Source of the DNA: an uncultured Alistipes sp.
GTDB taxonomy: Bacteria > Bacteroidota > Bacteroidia > Bacteroidales > Rikenellaceae
Direction of reading: 5' to 3'
Length of the DNA: 10,349 bases
NCBI GenBank assembly: GCA_910587675.1
Contig: CAJUMU010000036.1
Location: 1 to 10,349 of the forward strand
Each line of letters opens with the position of its first letter. Within the stretch, counting starts at the first letter, position 1. Made by a program: the position numbers and the translations under genes. Of this stretch, positions 1 through 6,734 are shown in pieces. The notes beneath the pieces were generated by a model. The model did not search any database, had not been told where the DNA came from, and saw only the letters and a list, made by a program, of their open reading frames with translations.

Positions 1-246
1 GCGTTGGTAGTGCTTGATGATTTGCGCCTTGATGTTGTCCAAAGCGAGGTTGATGTCCCGTGCCTCCTTGCTCTTGCCTTTGGCTCGGTTGCCCTTGATG
101 TCCCAAAGCGTTTTCGGGACACTCTGTTTGCAACTGAACTGCGCCACAGTCCCGTTGATTGTCACTCGTCCCATGATGGGGACAATGCCGTTTTTCTCCT
201 TGCTGCCGTTCATGTAGAACAGCACTTTGAATGTACTTCTTGCCAT
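1..246 (-). CDS. Tyrosine recombinase (integrase), N-terminal part only
   Basis: This is the first 82 codons of a site-specific recombinase that continues beyond the left window edge. The start ATG is at 246-244 and the frame stays open to base 1. The protein begins MARSTFKVLFYMNGSKEKNG, followed by a segment around IMGRVTINGTVAQFSCK (about residues 25-41) and KTLWDIKGNRAKGKS (about 45-59). This is the pattern of the arm-site DNA-binding domain of Bacteroidetes phage-type integrases such as IntDOT of conjugative transposons. The core-binding and catalytic domains (R-H-R-Y) would lie outside the window, so activity cannot be judged. The gene reads away from the putative attachment site at 512-521, as expected for an integrase next to the end of its own element. 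Its sequence is less GC-rich than the chromosomal genes to the right, which fits horizontal transfer. It could instead be an invertase of the same fold. Confidence 0.85.
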   Translation of the reverse strand, partial: MARSTFKVLFYMNGSKEKNGIVPIMGRVTINGTVAQFSCKQSVPKTLWDIKGNRAKGKSKEARDINLALDNIKAQIIKHYQR

Positions 247-263
247 ACTCGTTTTTTTGTTTG

Positions 264-271
264 CAAAGTTA
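264..271 (-). promoter_or_regulatory. -7 box of the integrase promoter
   Basis: The minus strand reads TAACTTTG, a full match to the Bacteroidetes -7 consensus TAnnTTTG. It lies 17 bases upstream of the integrase ATG, so the leader would be about 10 bases. No good -33 TTTG is seen at the usual 19-21 base spacing. The box overlaps the 8-base palindrome TTTGCAAA (260-267). Confidence 0.45.
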
Positions 272-303
272 TTACTCAACGAGTTAGACCTTGATAAGCA
301 AAT

Positions 304-320
304 CGGCGCAGAACGGCGCA
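304..320. repeat. CGGCGCA direct repeat, 10-base period
   Basis: CGGCGCA occurs at 304-310 and again at 314-320, one helical turn apart, between the integrase start and the putative attachment site. This is a suitable position for paired arm-type sites bound by the integrase N-terminal domain. The function is inferred from position only. Confidence 0.4.
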
Positions 321-511
321 ATCAATGCAGGGAGCGTTAAAAATGCGTCCCGCTTCGGGTAACGATTTGAAAACCGTTCTGCTTCATAGAACTGCTTTCC
401 TTTGCGTTTCCCGTTTTTTGCGGTTGGCTTCATTTGGCACTGTAAACGCTTTAATGATAGCCATTTCAGTGACATTTCAACCTCTTTTCTCGGTTATTCC
501 AAAGATTTTTC

Positions 512-521
512 GTAAATTTGC
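512..521 (+). other. Putative CTnDOT-type attachment core at element/chromosome junction
   Basis: GTAAATTTGC matches the 10-base sequence GTANNTTTGC, known as the shared core of CTnDOT-family element ends and their chromosomal targets. It lies 265 bases from the start of an integrase of that family, and composition changes from AT-richer to GC-rich around it. The other -7 boxes in the window (lysA, ychF, the gene at 8356) lack either the leading G or the trailing C, so the full 10-mer is not simply what every promoter here looks like. The exact crossover point cannot be fixed without the other end of the element or an empty site. Confidence 0.5.
513..520 (+). promoter_or_regulatory. -7 box of the M48 peptidase promoter
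   Basis: TAAATTTG fits the TAnnTTTG consensus and lies 30 bases upstream of the ATG at 551, giving a leader of roughly 20-25 bases. The bases where a -33 TTTG would sit (around 490-494) are only weakly similar. If 512-521 is an attachment core, that upstream half of the promoter was supplied by the inserted element. Confidence 0.5.
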
Positions 522-550
522 GCCGCTTAAAGTTTAACCACACACCGATT

Positions 551-1387
551 ATGAAAAAAATAACTTTCAGTATCATCGTCATGCTGGCGTGTATGGCGAT
601 CGCGACGCCCGCGGCGGCGCAATTCAATCTTAAGAAGGCCGTGAGCGGCGCGGCCAAAGTCACCAAAGCCGTCACGCTCACCGACGAGCAGATGGCCGAT
701 TACGTGAAGGAGTACATCGCATGGATGGACGAGCACAACCAAGTGTGCGCCGACGACGATCCCTACACGGTGCGTCTGAAAAAGCTGACCGAAGGGTTGA
801 CCGACGTGGAGGGTATTCCGTTGAATTTCAAGGTATACTATGTCATCGACGTAAACGCGTTCGCGTGTGCCGACGGCAGCGTTCGAATATTCTCGTCGCT
901 GATGGACATAATGAGCGACGAAGAGCTTTTGGGCGTGATCGGCCACGAGGTGGGTCACGTGGCTCACAAGGATTCCAAGAAGGGATTCCGCACCGCGCTG
1001 CTCACGTCGGCTCTGAAAGACGGCATATCGTCACAGGGCGGAAAGGCTGCCGCTCTGACCGACTCGCAGTTGGGCGATTTGAGCGAGGCGCTGGTAAACG
1101 CCACATACTCGCAGAAGCAGGAGCGCGACGCCGACGATTACGGTTACGAGTTCCTCAAGAACGCAGGCAAGAACCCGTGGGCGATGGCTCTATCGTTCCG
1201 TAAGTTGAAGCAGTTGCAGGAGGAGGCGGGAGCACAGAAGAGCAGCAAACTCAACCAGCTCTTCTCGACCCACCCCGACCTCGACGCGCGCATTCAGCGC
1301 ATGGAGGAGCGCGCTACCGGCGAGGGCATCGAGGCTCCCGCAGCGGAGGCGTCGACCGACGAGGTTGCCGCGGCAACGGCCGAATAA
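551..1387 (+). CDS. Secreted M48-family zinc metallopeptidase
   Basis: The predicted product has 278 residues and is a periplasmic or envelope metalloprotease of the M48 (Ste24/HtpX/BepA-like) family. Residues 1-23 form a signal peptide (MKK, a hydrophobic stretch, then TPAAA before Q24). C14 could suggest a lipoprotein, but the preceding VMLA is a poor lipobox. The zinc-binding HEVGH is at 132-136 and the likely third ligand is E191 in ERDADDYG. The segment LFSTHPDLDARIQRMEE near residues 238-254 is typical of the family. There are no TPR repeats, unlike BepA, and the last 25 residues are an Ala/Glu-rich tail. Family members degrade misfolded envelope proteins; the substrate here is unknown. 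The start at 551 is chosen because a signal peptide begins there; the in-frame TTG at 518 lies inside the promoter box. It is monocistronic, with a terminator 18 bases past the stop. Confidence 0.92.
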   Translation: MKKITFSIIVMLACMAIATPAAAQFNLKKAVSGAAKVTKAVTLTDEQMADYVKEYIAWMDEHNQVCADDDPYTVRLKKLTEGLTDVEGIPLNFKVYYVIDVNAFACADGSVRIFSSLMDIMSDEELLGVIGHEVGHVAHKDSKKGFRTALLTSALKDGISSQGGKAAALTDSQLGDLSEALVNATYSQKQERDADDYGYEFLKNAGKNPWAMALSFRKLKQLQEEAGAQKSSKLNQLFSTHPDLDARIQRMEERATGEGIEAPAAEASTDEVAAATAE

Positions 1388-1404
1388 AGAACCCGCCGAA
1401 AATA

Positions 1405-1439
1405 AAAAATCCCCGCAAGTCGCGCTTGCGGGGATTTTT
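1405..1439. terminator. Bidirectional intrinsic terminator
   Basis: A perfect 15-base inverted repeat: AAAAATCCCCGCAAG (1405-1419), loop TCGCG, CTTGCGGGGATTTTT (1425-1439). The GC stem is flanked by A and T tracts on both sides, so it can end transcripts of the M48 gene (plus) and of the convergent gene at 1443-2027 (minus), whose stop codon is 3 bases away. Confidence 0.93.
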
Positions 1440-1442
1440 CGT

Positions 1443-2027
1443 TTACGACAACGGCGCGGAGCCGTCGATGGCGACCTTCACGTATTTGTATCCTCGGTGC
1501 CGCAACTCCAGCGACACGCCCAACTCGAAGAAGACCTTCACCGCCCTCGCGAAGACATGAAAGGCCATCGCGCTCTGCGGCTCCACGCCCTCCTTGCGGA
1601 TCATTGTAAGAGCCGTATGCGCGCAGTTGCGTATCACGGTTTCGAGCTTCGTCGCCTCCGCGCTATCCAAACGATAGCCCACCAGACACTCGGTCACATA
1701 CTCGTCCAAACAGTCGAATCCGCGCGGCGAGGCCATCAAAGAATACCAATCGTCGGTATCCTTATACTCGCCCCACGACTTGTCCCACAGCGCGGCGGCT
1801 CCCATGCCGACATAGCAGGCCCACGCAACGGCCGCCGACGGGTAATCGGCGATCTGCGGCACGGCGGCCGCCATATATTCGGGCGCCGAAGCGCGCCACT
1901 TCTCGTTCAGTTCGTCGACCGTCAGCATCTTACCATCCAACATGCCGTCGGCGGTACATTGCCCCACGAGGGCCTCGGAGAGTTTCTCGGCGAACTTGTC
2001 CAGAAATTCGAAATCTTTAGTCTCCAT
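1443..2027 (-). CDS. Hypothetical protein, 194 residues
   Basis: I do not recognise a named family. The product is soluble, with no signal peptide or membrane helix. It begins METKDFEFLDKFAEKLSEAL and looks mostly helical, with an Ala/Trp-rich segment in the middle (around AAVAWACYVGMGAAALWDKSW). Near the C-terminus ARAVKVFFELGVSLELRHRGYKYVKVAID suggests one helix followed by strands. Codon use matches the neighbouring genes, so it is probably real. The start at 2027 is preferred over an in-frame ATG at 2057 because the ten extra residues (MCRLFHNLGF) look unlike coding sequence; neither has a clear ribosome binding site. It lies 143 bases downstream of galM, beyond two hairpins, so it may have its own promoter or receive readthrough. 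It ends at the shared terminator. Confidence 0.75.
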   Translation of the reverse strand: METKDFEFLDKFAEKLSEALVGQCTADGMLDGKMLTVDELNEKWRASAPEYMAAAVPQIADYPSAAVAWACYVGMGAAALWDKSWGEYKDTDDWYSLMASPRGFDCLDEYVTECLVGYRLDSAEATKLETVIRNCAHTALTMIRKEGVEPQSAMAFHVFARAVKVFFELGVSLELRHRGYKYVKVAIDGSAPLS

Positions 2028-2084
2028 AAAACCAAGGTTATGAAAAAGGCGGCACACATACGCGTCACCGCCCTTGAAAACATC

Positions 2085-2092
2085 TAAACTTA
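2085..2092 (-). promoter_or_regulatory. Possible -7 box for the gene at 1443-2027
   Basis: The minus strand reads TAAGTTTA, one base off the TAnnTTTG consensus, 57 bases upstream of the ATG at 2027. It abuts the base of the hairpin at 2092-2140, so the structured DNA would cover the -33 region. This is tentative. Confidence 0.25.
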
Positions 2093-2140
2093 TCCTCGGC
2101 GGCTGCGGGGGTCGCGCGTAAAGCGCGAGCCGCCGAGGAT
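2092..2140. repeat. Large stem-loop between galM and the hypothetical gene
   Basis: Two perfect 13-base arms, ATCCTCGGCGGCT (2092-2104) and AGCCGCCGAGGAT (2128-2140), enclose an inner 5-bp stem CGCGC/GCGCG (2113-2117, 2123-2127) with loop GTAAA and an asymmetric 8-base bulge at 2105-2112. There is no T tract on either side, so it is not a standard terminator. It could be an extragenic palindromic repeat or a transcript-stabilising 3' structure of the galM mRNA. Confidence 0.75.
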
Positions 2141-2141
2141 A

Positions 2142-2161
2142 GCAATGCCCGAGGGCATTGC
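2142..2161. repeat. Second stem-loop, directly after galM
   Basis: GCAATGCC (2142-2149), loop CGAG, GGCATTGC (2154-2161): a perfect 8-bp stem, with the loop ends also able to pair. It begins 9 bases past the galM stop on the minus strand and is separated from the larger stem-loop by one base. It has no T tract. It may act as a 3' end structure for the galM transcript or be part of a two-hairpin repeat unit. Confidence 0.7.
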
Positions 2162-2170
2162 ATCATAATA

Positions 2171-3226
2171 TCAATACGTTCCCAAACGGAACACTATCTT
2201 CTGGCAATAGGTCTCCTCGGGACGGAGGACCACCGACGGGAAATCGGGCCGGTTCACCGCGTCGGGATAGTTCTGGCACTCGATGGCCACGCCCGCATAA
2301 TCCTCGTAACGGCTGCCCGACTTGGTTACGGGGCATCCGCCCGCGAGCCAGTTGCCCGTATATACCATCGCTCCCGCCTGCGACGACAACACCTCGACCC
2401 TGCGGCCCGAAGCCTCGCAGCGAAGCTCGCCTATCGGGCTGAGGATATTGGGTTTCCAATCGTCCAGAACGAAGAAGTGGTCGTATCCCTTGAAATCCTT
2501 CATGTGGTTGAACTCCGACAGTATCTCGTCGCCGAAACGCCGCCACTCGGTGAAATCCTGCGGCGTGCCCTTCACGTCGAGGTAACGCCCCGTGGGTATC
2601 TGCGTGGGATCCATCTCCAGCACGCGCGAGCAGTTGAGGTGCAACTCGTGGTCGAGAATGCTCTTGCCGCTGCCCTCCCCCGCCAGATTCCAATACACGT
2701 GATTGGTGAGGTTCACCACGGTAGTCTTGTCGGTGCGGGCCATGTAGGTTATCTCCAACTCGTCGTCATCGCTGAAATAGTATCCAGCCTCGACATAGAG
2801 TTCGCCCGGATAGTTCTGCTCTCCGTCAGGCGACGTGAGCGAGAATACCACGCGGTTGGTCTCGACGCGGGCGTCCCACAAACGATTGGCGAAGCCCTTC
2901 GAGCCGCCGTGCAGATGGTTGGGCCCGTTGTTGACCTCCAAATTGTATTCGACGCCGTCCACAGTCATGCGTCCGCGCGCGATACGGTTGGCGACGCGGC
3001 CGACGCTCTTGCCGCTCGCCGCGCCGTCGCCGAAATAGCTCATGCAATCCTTGTAGCCGAGCACCACATCGTCGATGTGTCCGTCGCGGTCGGGGCACTT
3101 CACCGACACGATCGAAGCGCCTATGTTGCACAACTGCACCTCGCAGCCGTTCGCGTTGCGTATCGTGTAGAGCACGATAGCCTCGCCCTCGGGGGTAGAG
3201 CCCCAAATGTGCTGTAATATCTCCAT
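2171..3226 (-). CDS. galM: Aldose 1-epimerase (mutarotase)
   Basis: The predicted product has 351 residues, close to the usual 340-350. It interconverts the alpha and beta anomers of galactose, glucose and similar sugars and feeds the Leloir pathway. Family motifs are in order: NHLHGG at 103-108 (substrate-binding His106), TNHVYWNLAG with the catalytic acid His176, and ECQNYPDAVNRPDFP with the catalytic base Glu316. There is no signal peptide, so the enzyme is cytoplasmic. The start ATG at 3226-3224 shares one base with the gltX stop (TAATG), which points to translational coupling. The frame stays open far upstream inside gltX, but the family N-terminus and the overlap support this start. No galK or galT is nearby. 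Its placement behind a tRNA synthetase is a chance or lineage-specific arrangement rather than a sugar operon. Confidence 0.96.
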   Translation of the reverse strand: MEILQHIWGSTPEGEAIVLYTIRNANGCEVQLCNIGASIVSVKCPDRDGHIDDVVLGYKDCMSYFGDGAASGKSVGRVANRIARGRMTVDGVEYNLEVNNGPNHLHGGSKGFANRLWDARVETNRVVFSLTSPDGEQNYPGELYVEAGYYFSDDDELEITYMARTDKTTVVNLTNHVYWNLAGEGSGKSILDHELHLNCSRVLEMDPTQIPTGRYLDVKGTPQDFTEWRRFGDEILSEFNHMKDFKGYDHFFVLDDWKPNILSPIGELRCEASGRRVEVLSSQAGAMVYTGNWLAGGCPVTKSGSRYEDYAGVAIECQNYPDAVNRPDFPSVVLRPEETYCQKIVFRLGTY

Positions 3227-4761
3227 TATTCGACAGGTTTTAGATTGGTCAGGATATAATCTATGCGCCGCAAGGTCTCCTCTTTGCCGAGGAACGCCGT
3301 GACGTCGTACATTCCCGGGCCTTTTCCCGCGCCGACCAGCGCCAGACGCAACGTGTTCATGATCTGCCCCATGCCGTAACCCTTCTCGGCGATCCACGCG
3401 TTCACCACGCTCTCGGTATTCTCCAACGAGAAGTCGTCGATGGCGGCCAACACCTCGCGCAACTCCGCCAAGCGGGCGGGATTGTCGCCTTTCCAATACT
3501 TCTTCGTCTGCTTCTCGTCGTACTCGGTCGGCGCGACGAAGAAATAGCAGGTCAGATCCCACAGATCGGTAATGAACGTGGCGCGCTCCTTCATGATGCC
3601 CGCGGCGCGGCCCGCCAATTCGTCCGACACCTCCACGCCGCGCTCGCGCAGGACGGGCTGAAACAGTTCGGCCAGCTCGGCGTCGCTCTTGCGGTGCATA
3701 TATTGCGCGTTGAACCACTTGGCCTTGTCGGGCTGGAAACGCGCGCCCGATTTCGACACTCTGTCCAGCGAGAAAGAGCTGATCAACTCATCCATCGAAA
3801 ACAACTCCTGCTCCGTGCCCGGGTTCCACCCGAGCAGGGCCAGCATGTTGACGAACGCTTCGGGGAAATAACCGTCCTCGCGATAGCCGTGGGCCGTCTC
3901 GCCCGTGGCGGGCGATTTCCAGAAGAGCGGGAATACGGGGAATCCCATCTTGTCGCCGTCGCGCTTCGACAATTTGCCGCCGCCCGTGGGCTTCAGCAGC
4001 AACGGCAGATGCGCGAATCGCGGTTGCGAATCGGCCCAGCCGAAAGCCTTGTAAAGCAGATAGTGCAGAGGCAGCGACGGCAGCCACTCCTCGCCTCGGA
4101 TCACATGCGTGATCTCCATCAGATGGTCGTCGACGATATTCGCCAAATGGTAGGTGGGCAGAGCGTCGGCGCTCTTGTAGAGCACCTTGTCGTCGAGCGT
4201 GGAGGTATTGACCTTCACGTGGCCTCGAATCAAATCGTCCATCTCCACCGTCTCGTTCTCGGGCATCTTGAAACGTATCACCCACTGGTCGCCGCGCGAA
4301 ATGCGCTCCGCGACCTCCTCGGCCGACAACGCCAGCGAGGTGGACAGCTTCTCGCGCACCGAATGGTTATAGGCGAAAGTCTCGCCGCGCGCCTCCGCCT
4401 CCTTGCGCAGAGCGTCCAGCTCGGCCGCAGAGTCGAAAGCGTAATAGGCCCAACCTGCCTCGACCAGACGATTGGCATATTCGAGGTATATCTCGCGACG
4501 CTCGCTCTGACGATAAGGAGCGTGGGGGCCTCCGACACCGACGCCTTCGTCGATCTCGATTCCGCACCACTTCAGGGATTCGATGATGTAATCCTCGGCC
4601 CCCGAAACGAAACGCTGCGAATCGGTATCCTCGATGCGCAGAATCATCTTGCCCCCGTGACGGCGGGCGAACAGATAGTTATAAAGCGCCGTGCGCACTC
4701 CTCCCATGTGGAGGGGTCCCGTGGGACTCGGAGCGAAACGCACGCGAACTTGCTGAGACAT
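3226..4761 (-). CDS. gltX: Glutamyl-tRNA synthetase
   Basis: The predicted product has 511 residues. It attaches glutamate to tRNA-Glu in the cytoplasm using ATP and is essential for translation. It is a class I synthetase: the N-terminus RFAPSPTGPLHMGG contains the HIGH-type signature as HMGG at 18-21, and the KMSKS-type loop is KLSKRDG at 263-269. The rest of the protein (about 350-511) is the helical anticodon-binding region. Length and motifs are complete and nothing looks damaged. The start at 4761 is fixed by the position of the Rossmann fold, only a few residues in. It lies 39 bases after the SIMPL gene with no TAnnTTTG box in the gap, so it is probably transcribed from upstream. Whether it also charges tRNA-Gln cannot be told from this window. 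Confidence 0.98.
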   Translation of the reverse strand: MSQQVRVRFAPSPTGPLHMGGVRTALYNYLFARRHGGKMILRIEDTDSQRFVSGAEDYIIESLKWCGIEIDEGVGVGGPHAPYRQSERREIYLEYANRLVEAGWAYYAFDSAAELDALRKEAEARGETFAYNHSVREKLSTSLALSAEEVAERISRGDQWVIRFKMPENETVEMDDLIRGHVKVNTSTLDDKVLYKSADALPTYHLANIVDDHLMEITHVIRGEEWLPSLPLHYLLYKAFGWADSQPRFAHLPLLLKPTGGGKLSKRDGDKMGFPVFPLFWKSPATGETAHGYREDGYFPEAFVNMLALLGWNPGTEQELFSMDELISSFSLDRVSKSGARFQPDKAKWFNAQYMHRKSDAELAELFQPVLRERGVEVSDELAGRAAGIMKERATFITDLWDLTCYFFVAPTEYDEKQTKKYWKGDNPARLAELREVLAAIDDFSLENTESVVNAWIAEKGYGMGQIMNTLRLALVGAGKGPGMYDVTAFLGKEETLRRIDYILTNLKPVE

Positions 4762-4800
4762 AATATTACTTCTTTTATTTTAGTTTGAATCGTTTGTCGA

Positions 4801-5532
4801 TCACTTCACGCGATACTCCACACGCATGGTGATACGCGCCTTCTTCTGACGGCTCGACGTGTTGAACGATCCGCCCGCCGAATACTCCTCGTTGGCGTTG
4901 GCTCCCGTAATCTGGAACACGCCCATGCGTGCCGAGGCCACGCGGCCTATGGCAGCGCCGGCGTTCTCGGCTATCTTCTCGGCGCGAGCGCGGGCGTCGG
5001 CAGACGCCTGCTCGATGAGCGCGAGTTTCACGTCGTCGAGTTTGGTGTAATAATAGTCGGGATTGTAGGCGTCGATAGACACGCCCTGCGCAATGAGCTT
5101 CGAGATGTCGCGCGAAATGCCCTCGACCTTATCCACATCCGACGACTCCACGGTGAAGCTCTGGCTGAGACGGTAACCCGAGAACCGAGATCCCGTATAG
5201 TTGCCGTTGGCATTGTAGATGGGTTCGGTCTCCTTGTTGACATTCACGAAGCGGAACACCACGCTCTCGGCGGGAATGCCGCGCGAGGTAATGAACTCCA
5301 GCACCATCTGCTTGTCGCGCTCCAACTGCGCGTAACCCGAAGCCACGTTCTGCGTGGTGCACGATATCTCGCCGTTCCATACGATAAGGTCCGACGCGAA
5401 CTCCGTCTCGCCCAAGCCCGTCACCACCACAGTGTCTTGCGAGCGATACTTATAGGTATAAGCGCGGCCCAGCAGCCATGCGCTCAGGACGATCGCCAAG
5501 CCGACGATCACGTACTTCAGATTGTTTTTCAT
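4801..5532 (-). CDS. SIMPL-domain (DUF541) envelope protein
   Basis: The predicted product has 243 residues. Residues about 6-24 (KYVIVGLAIVLSAWLLGRA) form a single N-terminal membrane helix or uncleaved signal anchor, placing the rest outside the cytoplasmic membrane. The remainder fits the SIMPL/DUF541 family (BP26/OMP28, YggE): an opening VVVTGLGETEFASDLIVWNGEIS, a middle with GYRLSQSFTVESSDVDKVEGISRDISKLI, the characteristic ALIEQASADARARAEKIAENAGAAIGRV, and a closing beta strand ITMRVEYRVK. Members form ring-like oligomers and have been linked to envelope or oxidative stress, but their biochemical role is unsettled. It sits 25 bases after ychF and 39 bases before gltX, so it is probably part of the same transcript. 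The function in this operon is not evident. Confidence 0.9.
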   Translation of the reverse strand: MKNNLKYVIVGLAIVLSAWLLGRAYTYKYRSQDTVVVTGLGETEFASDLIVWNGEISCTTQNVASGYAQLERDKQMVLEFITSRGIPAESVVFRFVNVNKETEPIYNANGNYTGSRFSGYRLSQSFTVESSDVDKVEGISRDISKLIAQGVSIDAYNPDYYYTKLDDVKLALIEQASADARARAEKIAENAGAAIGRVASARMGVFQITGANANEEYSAGGSFNTSSRQKKARITMRVEYRVK

Positions 5533-5557
5533 AAGGCAACTATCAGATTAAAATTGG

Positions 5558-6655
5558 TTACACGTTGAACAGGAAGTGCATTATATCGCCGTCCTGCACC
5601 ACATACTCCTTGCCCTCGATGCCGATCTTGCCCACATCGCGGCAAGCCTTTTCCGAACCGAGCGCGACGTAATCGTCGTACTTTATGACCTCGGCGCGAA
5701 TGAATCCGCGCTCGAAATCGGTATGGATGATGCCCGCCGTCTGCGGAGCCTTCATGCCGCGCACGAAAGTCCACGCGCGACTCTCGTCGGCTCCCGTGGT
5801 AAAGAACGTCTGCAAGTCGAGCAACTTGTATGCCGACTTTATTAGGCGGCTCACGCCCGACTCCTCCAGCCCCATGTCCTGCAAGAACATGCTACGCTCC
5901 TCGTAACTCTCCAACTCGGCGATGTCGGCCTCGGCCGATGCGGCCACGATCAACATCTCGGCATGCTCGTCGGCGATGGCCGCACGAACGGCCTCGGTAT
6001 GGGCGTTGCCCGAAACGGCGCTCGCCTCGTCGACGTTGCACACGTAAAGCACGGGCTTGTCGGTGAGCAGATTCAAATCGGCCGTCAGCTTGCGGTCCTC
6101 CTTCTCCAGCTCCACGGTGCGGGCGCTCAAGCCCTGTTCCAGAGCCTCCTTGTAACGGGTGAGTATCTCGAACAGTCGTTTGGCCGACTTGTCGCCCGCC
6201 ACGGCCTGCTTCTGGCACTTGCCTATGCGGCTCTCCACCGTCTCCAGATCCTTCAACTGCAACTCGGTATCGATTATGCCCTTGTCGCGCACAGGATCGA
6301 TGGTGCCGTCCACATGGGTGATATTGCCGTTGTCGAAACAGCGCAGAACATGAATTATGGCGTTGGTATTACGTATGTTGCCGAGGAATTTGTTACCCAA
6401 ACCCTCGCCTTTCGACGCGCCCTTCACCAGTCCCGCTATGTCGACTATCTCGATGGTGGTGGGAACGACTTTCTTAGGGTTGTCTATTTCAGCCAGCTTC
6501 ACCAGCCGCTCGTCGGGCACCGTAATGACGCCCACGTTGGGTTCGATGGTACAGAAAGGGAAATTGGCTGCCTGCGCCTTAGCGTTCGACAGACAGTTGA
6601 AAAGGGTCGATTTGCCGACGTTGGGCAGACCGACTATACCGCATTGCAAAGCCAT
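5558..6655 (-). CDS. ychF: Ribosome-binding ATPase YchF (Obg family, OLA1 type)
   Basis: The predicted product has 365 residues, nearly identical in length to the E. coli protein (363). It is a cytoplasmic P-loop NTPase that prefers ATP, binds the 70S ribosome or 50S subunit and is tied to stress and redox responses. The G1 loop is GLPNVGKST (9-17) and the switch region follows as NFPFCTIEPNVG (31-42). The G3 motif is DIAG (72-75) with GLVKGASKGEGLGN after it, and G4 is the altered NVDE (207-210) instead of NKxD, as expected for the ATP preference. A coiled-coil segment lies between about 120 and 200, and the C-terminus is a TGS domain (ending HFLFNV). It is the first gene of the minus-strand operon, behind a clear -7 box. 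Confidence 0.98.
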   Translation of the reverse strand: MALQCGIVGLPNVGKSTLFNCLSNAKAQAANFPFCTIEPNVGVITVPDERLVKLAEIDNPKKVVPTTIEIVDIAGLVKGASKGEGLGNKFLGNIRNTNAIIHVLRCFDNGNITHVDGTIDPVRDKGIIDTELQLKDLETVESRIGKCQKQAVAGDKSAKRLFEILTRYKEALEQGLSARTVELEKEDRKLTADLNLLTDKPVLYVCNVDEASAVSGNAHTEAVRAAIADEHAEMLIVAASAEADIAELESYEERSMFLQDMGLEESGVSRLIKSAYKLLDLQTFFTTGADESRAWTFVRGMKAPQTAGIIHTDFERGFIRAEVIKYDDYVALGSEKACRDVGKIGIEGKEYVVQDGDIMHFLFNV

Positions 6656-6695
6656 TTATATCTCTTTTTTCGTTTACACTCGTCGTTTAATGATG

Positions 6696-6703
6696 CAAAG
6701 ATA
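6696..6703 (-). promoter_or_regulatory. -7 box of the ychF operon promoter
   Basis: The minus strand reads TATCTTTG, an ideal TAnnTTTG, 40 bases upstream of the ychF ATG at 6655. No TTTG is seen at -33, where the sequence is GC-rich. Given the short downstream gaps, this probably drives ychF, the SIMPL gene, gltX and galM. Confidence 0.7.
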
Positions 6704-6734
6704 ACGTTTTTTACGCGACGCGGCCGATTTGGGC

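Larger units (their letters stand above)
247..511. other. Non-coding end of a putative integrative element
   Basis: These 265 bases between the integrase start and the putative attachment site hold no gene I can support. They are visibly AT-richer than the sequence right of 551. They contain short repeats of the sort that act as integrase arm sites: CGGCGCA twice (304-310 and 314-320), TTTGCG twice (401-406 and 417-422), and an inverted GTTCT/AGAAC pair around 377-393. Two minus-strand open frames (63 codons ending at 284; 26 codons, 464-384) have no recognisable family. The reading as an element end is inferred from the adjacent integrase and the core-like sequence at 512. Confidence 0.5.

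Noticed and set aside
284..475. Minus-strand open frame of 63 codons upstream of the integrase
   Set aside because: No recognisable family, no promoter, and it lies in the repeat-bearing non-coding end of the element; a 26-codon frame in another phase (464-384) is no better.
300..510. tRNA gene as the integration target
   Set aside because: No cloverleaf, T-arm GTTCRA or anticodon arm could be built; the target appears to be a promoter-like core instead.
1365..2087. Plus-strand open frame of 240 codons
   Set aside because: It runs antisense through the gene at 1443-2027, crosses the terminator at 1405-1439, and is Arg/His/Leu-rich in the way typical of antisense frames in GC-rich DNA.
3227..3718. 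Upstream extension of galM inside gltX
   Set aside because: The extension is Arg-rich antisense-like sequence in the gltX coding region; the galM family N-terminus fits the ATG at 3226.
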